From Verrucomicrobiaceae bacterium (GTDB lineage Bacteria > Verrucomicrobiota > Verrucomicrobiia > Verrucomicrobiales > Verrucomicrobiaceae), in NCBI GenBank assembly GCA_019694165.1, contig JAIBCL010000047.1:1-45051 (forward strand): DNA of 45,051 bases, read 5' to 3'. A program made the position numbers and the translations under genes. The stretch's first letter is position 1. Each line of letters begins with the position of its first letter. Shown here in pieces: positions 32,519 through 41,295 of the stretch. The notes beneath the pieces were generated by a model, which was not told the DNA's origin, did no database searches, and saw nothing but the letters and a program-made list of their open reading frames with translations.

Positions 32519-35500
32519 ATGAACTCTCCTGAACAACCAAATCAAAACCGCCGCATCCGCGTCTTCGTTTCCTCGACCTTCCGCGACATGATGGGGGAGC
32601 GCGATGAGTTGATGACCCACGCCTGGCCGGAACTGCGCCGGTTCTGCCGTGAGCGGCATGTCGAACTGGTGGAGGTAGATTTGCGCTGGGGCATCGCCGA
32701 AGAACAAAGCACCCGCAAGGAAACCCTCAAGCTCTGCCTCGATGAAATCCGCGCCTGCCGTCCGTTCTTCATCGGCCTGCTCGGCGAACGCTACGGCTGG
32801 GTGCCCGGCGATGACGCCTTCACCGGCGATCTCCTTGAAGAGCAGCCCTGGCTCGCTATTCTCCGCGACCGAAGTGTCACCGAACTCGAAATCATTCACG
32901 GCGTCTTGCGCGAAGTGCAGATGCACAAGCGCGCATTCTTCTACTTCCGCGACCCCAGTTACCTTGACCACCTTCCGCCCGGCACCAATCGCGCCGACTT
33001 TGAAAGCGAAGGTCAGGAAGCAAAGTCAAAACTGAACCAGCTTAAGCAAGCCATTCGGCACGCCCGCGACGAAGGTGTTTGCAAACTTCACGAGGCTTAT
33101 CCCGACCGGGTCAAACTGGCCGCGCTCGTCCTCGAAGACCTGAAAGCCGCGATCGAAGCGCAGTTTCCAATCGAGAAAATTCCCGACGCGCTCACCCGCG
33201 ATGCGCGCGACCACGAAGCTTTCGCCGAAACCCGCCGCCGGACTTACATCGGACGACCGGATTATTTTGAGACACTGGATCGTCACGCCGCAGGTGATGG
33301 TGCTCCGCTCATCCTCCTCGGCGATTCCGGCAGCGGCAAATCCGCGCTGCTCGCCAACTGGCTGGCGCACTGGCATGGGGCACATCCCAAAGATTTTATT
33401 TTCCAGCATTACATCGGCAGCACGCCCGACAGCGCGGAGCATTGGCGGTTGATGGGCCGACTCATCGCCGAGATCAAACGCTGGACCGACGATCCGGAGG
33501 AACTGCCCAAGTCGCACGACGACCTCCTCAAGACTTTTCCCGTCTGGCTGGCCAAGGCGCGCATCAAGGCGGAGCGCGACGGCGTGCGCTGCCTCCTCGT
33601 GCTGGACGCGCTCAACCAGCTTGAAGACCGCGACCACGCCCACCTGCTCGGCTGGCTGCCGGCGCATCCGTTCACCGGCGCGCTGCGACTGGTCGTTTCC
33701 ACGCTGCCGGGCGACACACTGGAGGCGGTGACGCCGCGCGACTGGAAATCGTTGCGCGTGGAACCGCTCACGCTGGACGAACGCCACCGGATGATTGCAC
33801 ATTACCTGGCCCGGTTTGGGAAAAAGCTCGACGCGCGCCGGCTGGAGCGGATTGCCGCCATGCCCGCTGCCGCCAATCCGCTCTACCTGAAGATCCTGCT
33901 CGACGAACTGCGCGTCACCGGCACGCATGAACGGCTGGATGAACGCCTGACCGATTATCTGGCGGCGACGGATATTCCTACACTGCTGAAAAAAGTTCTG
34001 GCCCGTTACCAGCACGATTACGAACGCGACCGACCGGGCTTGGTCAGCGAAGCGCTGGGGTTGATGTGGGCTGCGCGCCGGGGACTGACCGAAACCGAAC
34101 TCCTGCGCCTGTTGAAACCCGCGAATCTTCCGCAACTGCCGCTGGCGGCCTGGACACCGTTGCGCTCGGCAATGGAGGAAAACATGGTGGATCGCAGCGG
34201 CATCTTGAATTTTGCGCACGATTTTCTGCGCACAGCGGTGGAGGCCGCGTTTGTGCCGGACAAAGACAAGCGTGACGAGTTGCGGCTGCGGCTCGCGGAC
34301 GATTTTGAACAACAAGCCATTTCAGCCCGCAGTTGCGACGAACTGCCGTGGCTGCTTTGGCAGGCAAACCAACGTGACCGCCTCCGCGCCTGCCTGCTGG
34401 ACATCGGACGGTTTCTGTTGATACGAGAGCGCGACCAGGGAGAGCTGATGCGCCACTGGGTCTGGTTGCACGAAGAGCGAACCATGGGTGCGGCCTACCT
34501 CAACTCGTTTGATTCGTGGTCTCACAACCACGACGCAGCATTCATTGCATCCGTGGCAAATATAGTCGGCTTCTTTCTCTTTGGCACCGCTGGTCTTCAC
34601 GCGGAGGCCGAGCGATTGATGCGGCGGGCTTTGGCGATTGACGAGCAAAGACTCGGTTCGGATCATCCTGAAATTGCTGGGCACCTCAACAACTTGGGGT
34701 GTTTGCTCCGTGCCACCAGCCGGATCGACGAAGCTGAACCTCTGCTGCGACGGGCACTGGCCATCGACGAGCAGGAATTCGGCTCGGAACATCCGAACGT
34801 CGCCATTGACCTCAACAGCTTGGCGCAGGCGCTTCAGGAGAGCAACCGGCTTGGGGAAGCGGAGCCATTGTTTCGCCGGGCGCTGGCGATTGATGAGAAC
34901 AGTTTCGGCGTGGACAGTCCCAATGTCGCAATACGTCTCAATAATCTAGCGGTCCTGCTTAAGGACAGCAACAGACTCGAGGAGGCAGAACCACTACTGC
35001 GTCGGGCGCTCGCTAACCTTGAACAGAGACTCGGTCCGAACCATCCCGATGTCGCCGCAAGCCTGAACAATCTGGCTTGTCTTCTTCATGCGACTAACAG
35101 GCTTGAAGAGGCCGAGTTGCTTTATCGACGGGCGCTTGCTTCCTGGGAGAAGGCGCTCGGCGAAGATCATCCAAACGTTGCCTCGGGGTTCAACAACTTG
35201 GCATCGTTGTTACAAGACGCTAACCGGCTGACTGAGGCCGAATCTCTGATACGTCGGGCGATGGCAATGGACGAGCGGAGGTTCGGTCCGCACCATTCCA
35301 AGGTTGCCATCGAACTTCGCAATTTGGCTTCCTTGCTCCTGGTCACGAAACGGCTGGTGGAGTGCGAGACATTGTTGCGGCGCGCTCTGGCGATAACCGA
35401 GGGGAATTTCGGACCCCACCACCCAGGTGTCGCTGGTTGCCTCAACGACTTGGCGCAGTTGCTTAGGGCTACCAACCGGCTGGCAGAGGCCGAACCATTG

Positions 35501-35845
35501 ATGCGCCGCTCGCTCGCGATTGACGAAAAGAGCCTAGGCCCGGAGCATCCCGACGTCGCCAGGGACCTCAACAATCTCGGGCTATTGCTGCAAACCACGA
35601 ATCGGCTGGCGGAGGCCGAACCACTGATGCGGAGAATGGTGCTTATCTTCCTCAAGTTCACCGCTGTCACAGGGCACCAACATCTGCACCTACTCGATGC
35701 TTTGCGGAGCTATACCAGACTATGCCTGCAAATGAGTGTGCCACAAGAAGAGTTCTACCCCCGGATGTTCTCGTTATGCGCTGAGGCGGGTCTGGAAATG
35801 GATGGGGCGCTAAAGATTCTCGAAGCTGCATACAGACGTGCATAG
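32519..35845 (+). CDS. DUF4062-STAND NTPase-TPR protein
   Basis: 1108 residues from ATG 32519 (MNSPEQPNQN); a longer in-frame opening overlaps the TIR gene and looks like shadow sequence. Residues 12-110 are DUF4062 (IRVFVSSTFRDMMGERDEL, GLLGERYGWVPG), a TIR-like fold found at the N-terminus of STAND proteins and of animal NPHP3/TEP1-type proteins. TYIGRPDYFETL leads into the NTPase: Walker A GDSGSGKS at 268-275 and Walker B CLLVLDALNQL near 360. A helical region ends near 690. Residues about 694-1040 are eight 42-residue TPR units of kinesin-light-chain type (NLGCLLRATSRIDEAEPLLR). This is the layout of prokaryotic STAND sensors: effector, switch, ligand-binding repeats. Probable cytosolic defence or signalling protein paired with the TIR gene upstream. 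Confidence 0.93.
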   Translation: MNSPEQPNQNRRIRVFVSSTFRDMMGERDELMTHAWPELRRFCRERHVELVEVDLRWGIAEEQSTRKETLKLCLDEIRACRPFFIGLLGERYGWVPGDDAFTGDLLEEQPWLAILRDRSVTELEIIHGVLREVQMHKRAFFYFRDPSYLDHLPPGTNRADFESEGQEAKSKLNQLKQAIRHARDEGVCKLHEAYPDRVKLAALVLEDLKAAIEAQFPIEKIPDALTRDARDHEAFAETRRRTYIGRPDYFETLDRHAAGDGAPLILLGDSGSGKSALLANWLAHWHGAHPKDFIFQHYIGSTPDSAEHWRLMGRLIAEIKRWTDDPEELPKSHDDLLKTFPVWLAKARIKAERDGVRCLLVLDALNQLEDRDHAHLLGWLPAHPFTGALRLVVSTLPGDTLEAVTPRDWKSLRVEPLTLDERHRMIAHYLARFGKKLDARRLERIAAMPAAANPLYLKILLDELRVTGTHERLDERLTDYLAATDIPTLLKKVLARYQHDYERDRPGLVSEALGLMWAARRGLTETELLRLLKPANLPQLPLAAWTPLRSAMEENMVDRSGILNFAHDFLRTAVEAAFVPDKDKRDELRLRLADDFEQQAISARSCDELPWLLWQANQRDRLRACLLDIGRFLLIRERDQGELMRHWVWLHEERTMGAAYLNSFDSWSHNHDAAFIASVANIVGFFLFGTAGLHAEAERLMRRALAIDEQRLGSDHPEIAGHLNNLGCLLRATSRIDEAEPLLRRALAIDEQEFGSEHPNVAIDLNSLAQALQESNRLGEAEPLFRRALAIDENSFGVDSPNVAIRLNNLAVLLKDSNRLEEAEPLLRRALANLEQRLGPNHPDVAASLNNLACLLHATNRLEEAELLYRRALASWEKALGEDHPNVASGFNNLASLLQDANRLTEAESLIRRAMAMDERRFGPHHSKVAIELRNLASLLLVTKRLVECETLLRRALAITEGNFGPHHPGVAGCLNDLAQLLRATNRLAEAEPLMRRSLAIDEKSLGPEHPDVARDLNNLGLLLQTTNRLAEAEPLMRRMVLIFLKFTAVTGHQHLHLLDALRSYTRLCLQMSVPQEEFYPRMFSLCAEAGLEMDGALKILEAAYRRA
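34601..35640 (+). repeat. 126-bp TPR-encoding tandem repeats
   Basis: About eight units of 42 codons, each reading roughly HPxVAxxLNNLAxLL, NRLxEAEPL and RRALAI. The units are alike but not identical in DNA, so they are diverged protein repeats. Units with HSKVA and SPNVA in place of HPxVA show drift. Base composition here is less GC-rich than in the N-terminal half. Confidence 0.85.
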
Positions 35846-36023
35846 CATGCCGATTCGTCGATGAATCACTTGTCCCGCCCAAGGAAATCAGCAACACAGA
35901 AGATGGATTGTCGTCCCGTTATCCGATTCAAGAAGCTCCGCCAATTTGAAACAAACTCGAACGGCGCCAGCAATTGTGATGTCGCATTTCGTTGCCGCCG
36001 CCAAAGTGGAAGCTGATTCGCCC

Positions 36024-37009
36024 ATGCCCTACGACCTTTTCATCTCCTACTCGCGCCGCGACAACGAGCAGGGCCGCATCACCCAGCTTGTCGAGCGCAT
36101 CAAGACCGACTTCGCTCCCTTCGCGAAGCGCGAACTCGTCCCGTTCTTTGACCAGGAGGAAATCCACGGCATGTCCGACTGGCGGCAGCGCATCCTACAA
36201 GGACTTCGCGAGTCGCGGCTATTGCTCGCCTGCCTTTCGCCGGCGTATCTCCGGAGCGAGTATTTCGAGTGGGAGTTTGTCGAACACCTGGAAATCGCCC
36301 ACCTGCACGGCTTCAACGGCGTCGCGCTGTTTGGAGTTCCGCCTTCAGGCGGTCCGGATGGTGTCGTGCCTTCCGTCCGCCCGGTTCCGCGTAAACGCGG
36401 GACTCCAAACCTGCGCAAACGCCAGCATTTCGACCTGCGCCCCTGGCATGATCAGGGCGAGGAAACCTTGCGCGAAGCCGCCGTGCGGGAGCGCATGGGC
36501 AAGCTCAACCGCCAGATTGTCCAGACCATCACCCGCGGCGAACGCGCCGAGAAAAGCCTCGGCAACGTGGACGCGCACAACCCGCACTTCATCGGTCGCA
36601 CCGCCAATCTGCGGATGCTGCGCGAGAACTTCGTCAAGCCCGGCCACATCGGCGTCGTCACCGCCGTCAACGGCGTCGGCGGGCTGGGCAAGACCGCCAG
36701 ATTCTCGCCGCGAACTGACGACTGGACGCTCCGCACCACGCCAACACCACGCCGCGCATCACCTTCCTCCACCACCTCATCGCCCTGCTCGAATCGCAAC
36801 CGGACACGCCCTTCCTCGGCCAGCTCAAAACCCTCCTCACCGGCCCTGAATTTCCCGTGCCCAGCGACGTGGCCGTCCCGTGGGACATCGTCTGGTTGAT
36901 CGAGTTTTTGAAACCCAAGCTCGGCAAGCACAACCCGGAATCCCTCACCGCCCTCGTCGCCGCGACAGGGCCTACGCATGAACCGACAGCGAAAGCCTCA
37001 AATCCATGA
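36024..37009 (+). pseudogene. TIR-NTPase gene, broken after Walker A
   Basis: From ATG 36024 (MPYDLFISYS) the frame encodes a TIR domain (DLFISYSRRDN, SPAYLRSEYFEWE), then NPHFIGRTANLRML and an NTPase P-loop GVGGLGKT. After that it reads 60 residues of Ser/Pro/Arg shadow sequence to a stop at 36899. The +2 frame from 36719 to 37009 instead reads sensible protein (RITFLHHLIALLE, DVAVPWDIVWLIEFLKPKLG). So a deletion or frameshift removed most of the NTPase. The tail runs into a MITE at 36964; sense-looking sequence resumes at 37116 (SDRAKLAVLERFPE). An 82-bp palindromic element sits in frame within the TIR region at 36329-36410. Related in layout to the TIR gene at 31885. Confidence 0.82.
36329..36410. 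repeat. REP-like double-hairpin element inserted in the TIR reading frame
   Basis: The ends GTTTGGAGTTCCGC (36329-36342) and GCGGGACTCCAAAC (36397-36410) are inverted repeats matching at 13 of 14 positions. Inside are two hairpins: CCGCC-TTCA-GGCGG (36339-36352) and CCGCG-TAAA-CGCGG (36387-36400). It translates in frame as a Pro/Gly/Arg insert (GVPPSGGPDG, PRKRGTPNLRKR) between GVALF and QHFDLRPW. It looks like a mobile palindromic element of the kind scattered in PVC genomes; no other copy was noticed in this window. Confidence 0.75.
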
Positions 37010-37115
37010 TTTGCCCGATTCAGGATTCCACGGTTGGGTTCAGAAGATGTCCAATCCGTGGTCGTCCTGAATCCGTGGGAATTCACTCAGAAGCAATTCA
37101 TCCACAAGCCCTGTC
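36964..37115. mobile_element. MITE-like element, copy 2
   Basis: 152 bp, inverted relative to copy 1 at 9032-9184 and about 85-88% identical by eye. Its ends read GACAGGGC and GCCCTGTC where copy 1 has CCCAGGGC and GCCCTGGG: the bases changed on both sides so that pairing is kept. The pairing extends outward, giving a 15-bp perfect inverted repeat (TCGCCGCGACAGGGC at 36957-36971, complement at 37108-37122). No direct target duplication is visible. It interrupts the tail of the broken TIR-NTPase gene. Confidence 0.8.
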
Positions 37116-37122
37116 GCGGCGA

Positions 37123-37601
37123 TGAGTGATCGTGCGAAGCTGGCCGTACTGGAGCGATTCCCAGAGTGAGAGGATCGGCTTTCCATTCCGCTCCACACAC
37201 CTCGGCCCGACTGACTTCGTCAGAGGCCAGGCAGATCGCGAAGCGCCTCTTTGACGGCAGTCACCTGGTCACTGGTGCGCTGGCCAAAGCGTCGGGCGAG
37301 GCTGCTGCCGGAGCCGGACGGGAGGGACATTTGTTTCGTACGTCGTCGTCGCTTGGGGCATGCGGTCACATGCTCAGTGAGGCACGTATGGTCAACGGCT
37401 GCGGTCGATCCATTCTCTGTGAGCAGGTGGATTTTCCGAGTTCAAGAACACGGCGATTGTAAATGGGTCGAAGCCGGGCGGACGTGGATTGAATGTCACC
37501 AAGACCCCGGCGGGCCGCAGCAGGGTTATATCTGCTGAAATTCGGAGACCGTGTCCGCACAATTGCTTGCCAGCCGGCCTCGCCCGGGGCGACACTGTCG
37601 G
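37123..37601. other. Intergenic region after the TIR relic
   Basis: The first 45 bases continue a reading frame (SDRAKLAVLERFPE) that looks like the far side of the gene split by the MITE, ending in TGA at 37167-37169. The remaining 430 bases to the membrane protein gene show no gene, repeat or convincing promoter. Confidence 0.4.
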
Positions 37602-38900
37602 ATGCACGAGGCCTTTTCCGACCGTTCGCGCCGGCGGACGGAGACAGTCATTTTCATTCTCGTCTGCGCTTTCTACACAGTGCGGACGCTCGCCACGCAT
37701 TCCGGCACGCTGATCTGGGATGAGGCTCGCTACCTCGAGTGCGCTGTGAATCTCTCGAAAGGCTGGCTCGCCTCGGACAACAACACGGACTTCGTAAACG
37801 GCCCCGGTTATCCGATCGTGCTCTGGCCGTTCGTGACGTCGGGCGCCTCCCTTCTCTGGCCGCGGCTGATCAATGGAGTGTTCATCGGGCTGGCGGCGCT
37901 GCTGCTGGTCCGCACGCTGCGGCCATACGCGGGGGACCGCTGGGCCGCCGCCATCTCGCTGCTCACCGCATTTCATCCGAACCTCGTCCGCCTCGGCCCG
38001 TACATCATGACCGAGCCGCTCACCACATTCTGTGTCTGTGCGTTTGCGCACACATTCGCCGGTGCGCTCAGGGAGCCGGGGTGTTCGTGGCGCAGGATCG
38101 CCGCGGCGTCGGTCAGTTTTGCGTACCTGATCATGACGCGTGTCATCTTCGGGCATGTGGTGCTCGTCATGCTCGCCGGCGCCCTGGTCGCAATGCCTGT
38201 TTTCAGGCGCTCGCGCACCGCCCTCGTGCGCACGGCCTTGATCTGCGCGTGCTCCTTCGCCCTGTGCATCCCTTACCTGGCGTACACCAGGGCGCACACC
38301 GGGCAGACGCTCTGCTGGTCCACGAACGGCGGGGAGCTGCTCTACTGGATGACCAGCCACCATCCCGGCGAAAACGGCCACTGGTTCAGCTACGACGACG
38401 CCATCACGCGCCCCGAACTCGCGCCCAATCACAAGGCTTTCATCGAGCGGGTGAACAAGCTCGACGTCCCGGCGCGCGAGGCCGAGTTCTCCAAGGCGGC
38501 CCGCGAGCACATCACCTCCGCGCCGCGGGCCGTCGCTTTCAACTGGGTGTGCAACGTTTGCCGGCTCGTCTTCGGATTCCCGCGCTCGTTCATGCCGGAG
38601 GAGGTCGCCGCCGTGCCGGTCATCGTGTTCAATGCACCGCTTCTCATGCTGATGACGCTGGCTGTGGTGCTCTTCGGGCGCCGTCCATCGTCTGTCCCGC
38701 CGGAAATCGTCATCCTGCTGGGCATGGCTCTCGTGTATCTCGGCGGCAGTTCGCTGGTCTCCGGCCTGCCCCGCTATTTTTTCATCATCACTCCGCTGCT
38801 CTGGCTCTTCACGGCGGCATCGCTCGCCGGCAATCTCCGGGTGACTCTCGTCACGCGGACGGATGCCGGAGATCCCAAGTCAGAAACACCGCGTGGCTGA
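37602..38900 (+). CDS. Polytopic membrane protein, GT39/ArnT-like
   Basis: 432 residues from ATG 37602 (MHEAFSDRSR); the frame opens at 37551. About ten hydrophobic helices. After the first helix comes WDEARYLECA, similar to the D/E motif in the first periplasmic loop of dolichyl-phosphate-mannose:protein and lipid A glycosyltransferases (GT-C fold, ArnT/PMT type). A large periplasmic loop (CWSTNGGELLYWMTSHHPGENGHWFSYDD) follows, where such enzymes bind the acceptor. It would use an undecaprenyl- or polyprenyl-phosphate sugar on the outer face of the inner membrane. Sugar and acceptor unknown. Directly upstream of mtnP with 46 bases between, but no functional link. Confidence 0.78.
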   Translation: MHEAFSDRSRRRTETVIFILVCAFYTVRTLATHSGTLIWDEARYLECAVNLSKGWLASDNNTDFVNGPGYPIVLWPFVTSGASLLWPRLINGVFIGLAALLLVRTLRPYAGDRWAAAISLLTAFHPNLVRLGPYIMTEPLTTFCVCAFAHTFAGALREPGCSWRRIAAASVSFAYLIMTRVIFGHVVLVMLAGALVAMPVFRRSRTALVRTALICACSFALCIPYLAYTRAHTGQTLCWSTNGGELLYWMTSHHPGENGHWFSYDDAITRPELAPNHKAFIERVNKLDVPAREAEFSKAAREHITSAPRAVAFNWVCNVCRLVFGFPRSFMPEEVAAVPVIVFNAPLLMLMTLAVVLFGRRPSSVPPEIVILLGMALVYLGGSSLVSGLPRYFFIITPLLWLFTAASLAGNLRVTLVTRTDAGDPKSETPRG

Positions 38901-38946
38901 ACGCCGCCCCTTGCCCTCTCCTGCGCCCGTCCTACACTCGGCGCGC

Positions 38947-39831
38947 ATGAATCCGACCAGCACCTCTTCCCAGCCCCCCGCCATCGGCATCATCGGCGGC
39001 AGCGGCCTCTACGACATCGAAGGCTTTTCCAATGCCGCGGAGATCAGCGTCAGCACGCCGTTCGGCGATCCGTCCGACAAGATCATGGGCGGCACATTTG
39101 CAGGACGGCGCGTGTTCTTTCTTCCCCGCCACGGCAAAGGCCACCGCATCCTGCCCACCGAACTCAATCACCGCGCCAACATCTGGGCCCTGCGCTCGCT
39201 GAACGTCCGCTGGATCATCTCCGTCACCGCCGTCGGATCCCTTCAGGAGCAGTATCATCCGCGCGACATCGTCCTGCCCGACCAGTTCTTCGACCGTACC
39301 AGCAGGCGGGAGCATCACACTTTCTTCGGCCGCGGCATCGTCGCGCACGTCTCGTTCGCCGATCCCGTCTCCGCCGGCCTCCGCACGCTGCTCCACGAAG
39401 AAGCGCGCAGGGCCGGCCACCGTGTGCATGACAAAGGCACCTACGTGAACATGGACGGCCCCGCTTTCTCCACCCGGGCAGAGAGCGAGACGAACCGAAA
39501 GCTCGGCTTCGACGTCATCGGCATGACAAACCTGCCAGAGGCCAAGCTCGCACGCGAAGCCGAGATCGCCCTCGCCACGCTGGCCATGATCACCGACTAC
39601 GACTGCTGGAAGGTCGAGGAGGAGCCCGTCACCGCGGAGGCCGTCATCGGCCATCTCATGGCGAACGCCGCCACCGCGAAAAAACTCATCGCCGCCGTGA
39701 TCCCGCGCATCCCGTCCGAAGCGACGTGGCCCGAACACCGCGCCCTCGACAACGCGCTCTTCACCGACAAGAAGATCTGGCCGGAGCAGACCACGTCCGA
39801 TCTTCTGCCGATCATCAGCCGCTTCTTGTGA
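38947..39831 (+). CDS. mtnP: S-methyl-5'-thioadenosine phosphorylase
   Basis: 294 residues from ATG 38947 (MNPTSTSSQP); a longer opening at 38863 overlaps the previous gene. Purine nucleoside phosphorylase fold: IGIIGGSGLYDIEG with the phosphate-binding GGSGLY, PRHGKGHRILPTELNHRAN (RHG and H), MDGPAFSTRAES, and IGMTNLPEAKLAREAEI with TDYDCW. The last two segments are the substrate-binding Met, Asn and Asp pattern of MTA phosphorylase, which cleaves methylthioadenosine with phosphate to adenine and methylthioribose 1-phosphate in methionine salvage. Cytosolic. No other salvage gene (mtnA, mtnK) is adjacent. Converges with the agarase-like gene 80 bases away. Confidence 0.95.
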   Translation: MNPTSTSSQPPAIGIIGGSGLYDIEGFSNAAEISVSTPFGDPSDKIMGGTFAGRRVFFLPRHGKGHRILPTELNHRANIWALRSLNVRWIISVTAVGSLQEQYHPRDIVLPDQFFDRTSRREHHTFFGRGIVAHVSFADPVSAGLRTLLHEEARRAGHRVHDKGTYVNMDGPAFSTRAESETNRKLGFDVIGMTNLPEAKLAREAEIALATLAMITDYDCWKVEEEPVTAEAVIGHLMANAATAKKLIAAVIPRIPSEATWPEHRALDNALFTDKKIWPEQTTSDLLPIISRFL

Positions 39832-39912
39832 CGCGCGGCCGCGCGGGCCTCGACCGCTTCTTGGCGTCCGGTTCACCAGCTTGTCGGCGCCTGTGCGGCT
39901 CTGATGGCCGAA

Positions 39913-41052
39913 TCATTTCATCCTCGCCATCCACTCCGCCGCCTCACGATTCGCCCGGGTGACATCCCGCAGCGCCTCCTCGTCCGGTCTTTCCTCCGCA
40001 TCGCGCAGCGCCCGCCTCCGCGTCTCGTTCCGCAAATACGCACCGCAAAGATGCACCCCGATGCAGCCGGGCATCTCGCGCAGCGCCGTCACTGTCCTCG
40101 CATACCCGGCGCCGTCATGCCTGCCGCCGCCGTCCTTGCTGCGAATCTGTACGGCGTGGTCGGCGAGCAGCACCGGCTTGCCCGTCTTCTGATGCCAGTG
40201 ACTCAGGCTCTCAGCCACCTTGTCAGCGGCCGAGAAGTGCTGAAAACTCAGCACATCCACATACGGCAGCGCAGCCTGGATGACTTCGTCCGCGATCGGG
40301 CGCGCCGCCTCATAGCGGTCTCCCAGGATCAGATGGTGCCGGTCATAGCGGCGGACTGCGTCGTGCGTGATGCGGTACCACTTCGAGGCCAGCGCGTACA
40401 ATTCCTTGCGCCCCGCATCGGTCCCAAGCTTGTCGGGATCGAAGACCGGACCTTTCCATCGGGTGAACTCCGTCGTGTGAACCCATGTGGGGCAGTCGAT
40501 GTAGAAGTAGCCGATGAGTCTCGGGTCGTCCTTCATGCGCGCGCAGTGTTCCCGCGCCACGTAGTCGCACCAGTCGGCAAACTCCCGCGCATCGAAGTCT
40601 GGATGCCGCGTCTCGGCCTCCCACTGGTGGAAGTCCGCAAACGGCAGTTGGTGGCAGTACGGCAGGCCGAGCCATTGGTACTCCTCGAATGTGAAAGCGC
40701 GCGAGTGCCGGTGGTTCGTCGGACCGCGCGTCACCACCTCCTGGGTCCAGCCCACCGAATTGAAACCCCACGCCTTCAGATCAGGCGCGACGGCCTCCTT
40801 CAGCCAGCGCTCCATCGAGTTCCCGTATTTTCGCTCCCACAAGCCTCCATCCGGCCCGAACCGCAGCGGCGATGGATCGATGTGATTCAGGCCGATCGAG
40901 AAAAACGGCATGCCTTCCGGCGTGATGAACCACCACCGACCTTCCCGCTGCTCGACGGTGAAGAAACGCTGCTCGCTTGAAAACGCGGGCGCGCCCCGAA
41001 ACGCGGCGCACGCGAGCCCGCGAAGGAAGAAACGGCGGCACACATGGTTCAT
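39913..41052 (-). CDS. Tat-exported agarase-like glycoside hydrolase
   Basis: 379 residues from ATG 41052 (MNHVCRRFFL). The N-terminus RRFFLRGLACAAF is a twin-arginine signal. The mature part looks like a TIM-barrel glycoside hydrolase of the beta-agarase-like group: GRWWFITPEGMPFFSIGLNHI, WGFNSVGWTQE, DPRLIGYFYIDCPTW, HHLILGDRY, YVDVLSFQHFS and GKPVLLADHA. The acid/base is not securely identified; GYFYIDCPTW has Asp where agarases usually have Asn-Glu, so catalysis needs testing. It would act on a marine or algal polysaccharide, which agrees with the sulfatase at the left edge. Divergent from the blaI region. Confidence 0.8.
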   Translation of the reverse strand: MNHVCRRFFLRGLACAAFRGAPAFSSEQRFFTVEQREGRWWFITPEGMPFFSIGLNHIDPSPLRFGPDGGLWERKYGNSMERWLKEAVAPDLKAWGFNSVGWTQEVVTRGPTNHRHSRAFTFEEYQWLGLPYCHQLPFADFHQWEAETRHPDFDAREFADWCDYVAREHCARMKDDPRLIGYFYIDCPTWVHTTEFTRWKGPVFDPDKLGTDAGRKELYALASKWYRITHDAVRRYDRHHLILGDRYEAARPIADEVIQAALPYVDVLSFQHFSAADKVAESLSHWHQKTGKPVLLADHAVQIRSKDGGGRHDGAGYARTVTALREMPGCIGVHLCGAYLRNETRRRALRDAEERPDEEALRDVTRANREAAEWMARMK

Positions 41053-41140
41053 GACAAGGGAAGATGCCCCGCCCGGCGAGGCATCGTTCATCCCATCGGT
41101 CGCACCTCCGCCATGTGCAAGCCAGAGAGCCGCTCATTTC

Positions 41141-41295
41141 TCGGCCCCAGCAGAGACGCCGGCAGGTCGCCCATCTGCACCTTGTTGATCCCGGCTCCGA
41201 GGTCCACGGGCATCAGCGTCCGACTTCATCCCTTTGCTTTGATGTTGCTGCGTTGAACGACATTTTCAGACTGCCCCGCATGGTGAGGGACACGG
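41141..41295 (-). pseudogene. Relic of a PVC haem-binding domain C-terminus
   Basis: About 155 bp of minus-strand sequence aligns with the last 150 bp of the haem-binding gene at 44762-45051. Matching peptides in broken frames are SLTMRGSLK, VVQRSNIKAKG and LMPVDLGAGINKVQMGDLPASLLGP, against SLTMMGGLK-like, IVQRSNIKEMKS and LMPVGVEAGINKEQMSDLLAFLLG. At least one frameshift and one 5-base gap separate the pieces. No start or complete domain remains. It sits in the 444-bp gap between the agarase-like gene and blaI. Confidence 0.8.

Noticed and set aside
33026..34315. 429-codon minus-strand open frame opposite the STAND gene
   Set aside because: Lies opposite Walker A/B-encoding sequence and lacks any family feature.
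34601..35640. Regular 126-bp periodicity considered as a CRISPR array
   Set aside because: The units are coding, have no constant repeat with unique spacers, and translate to TPR motifs.
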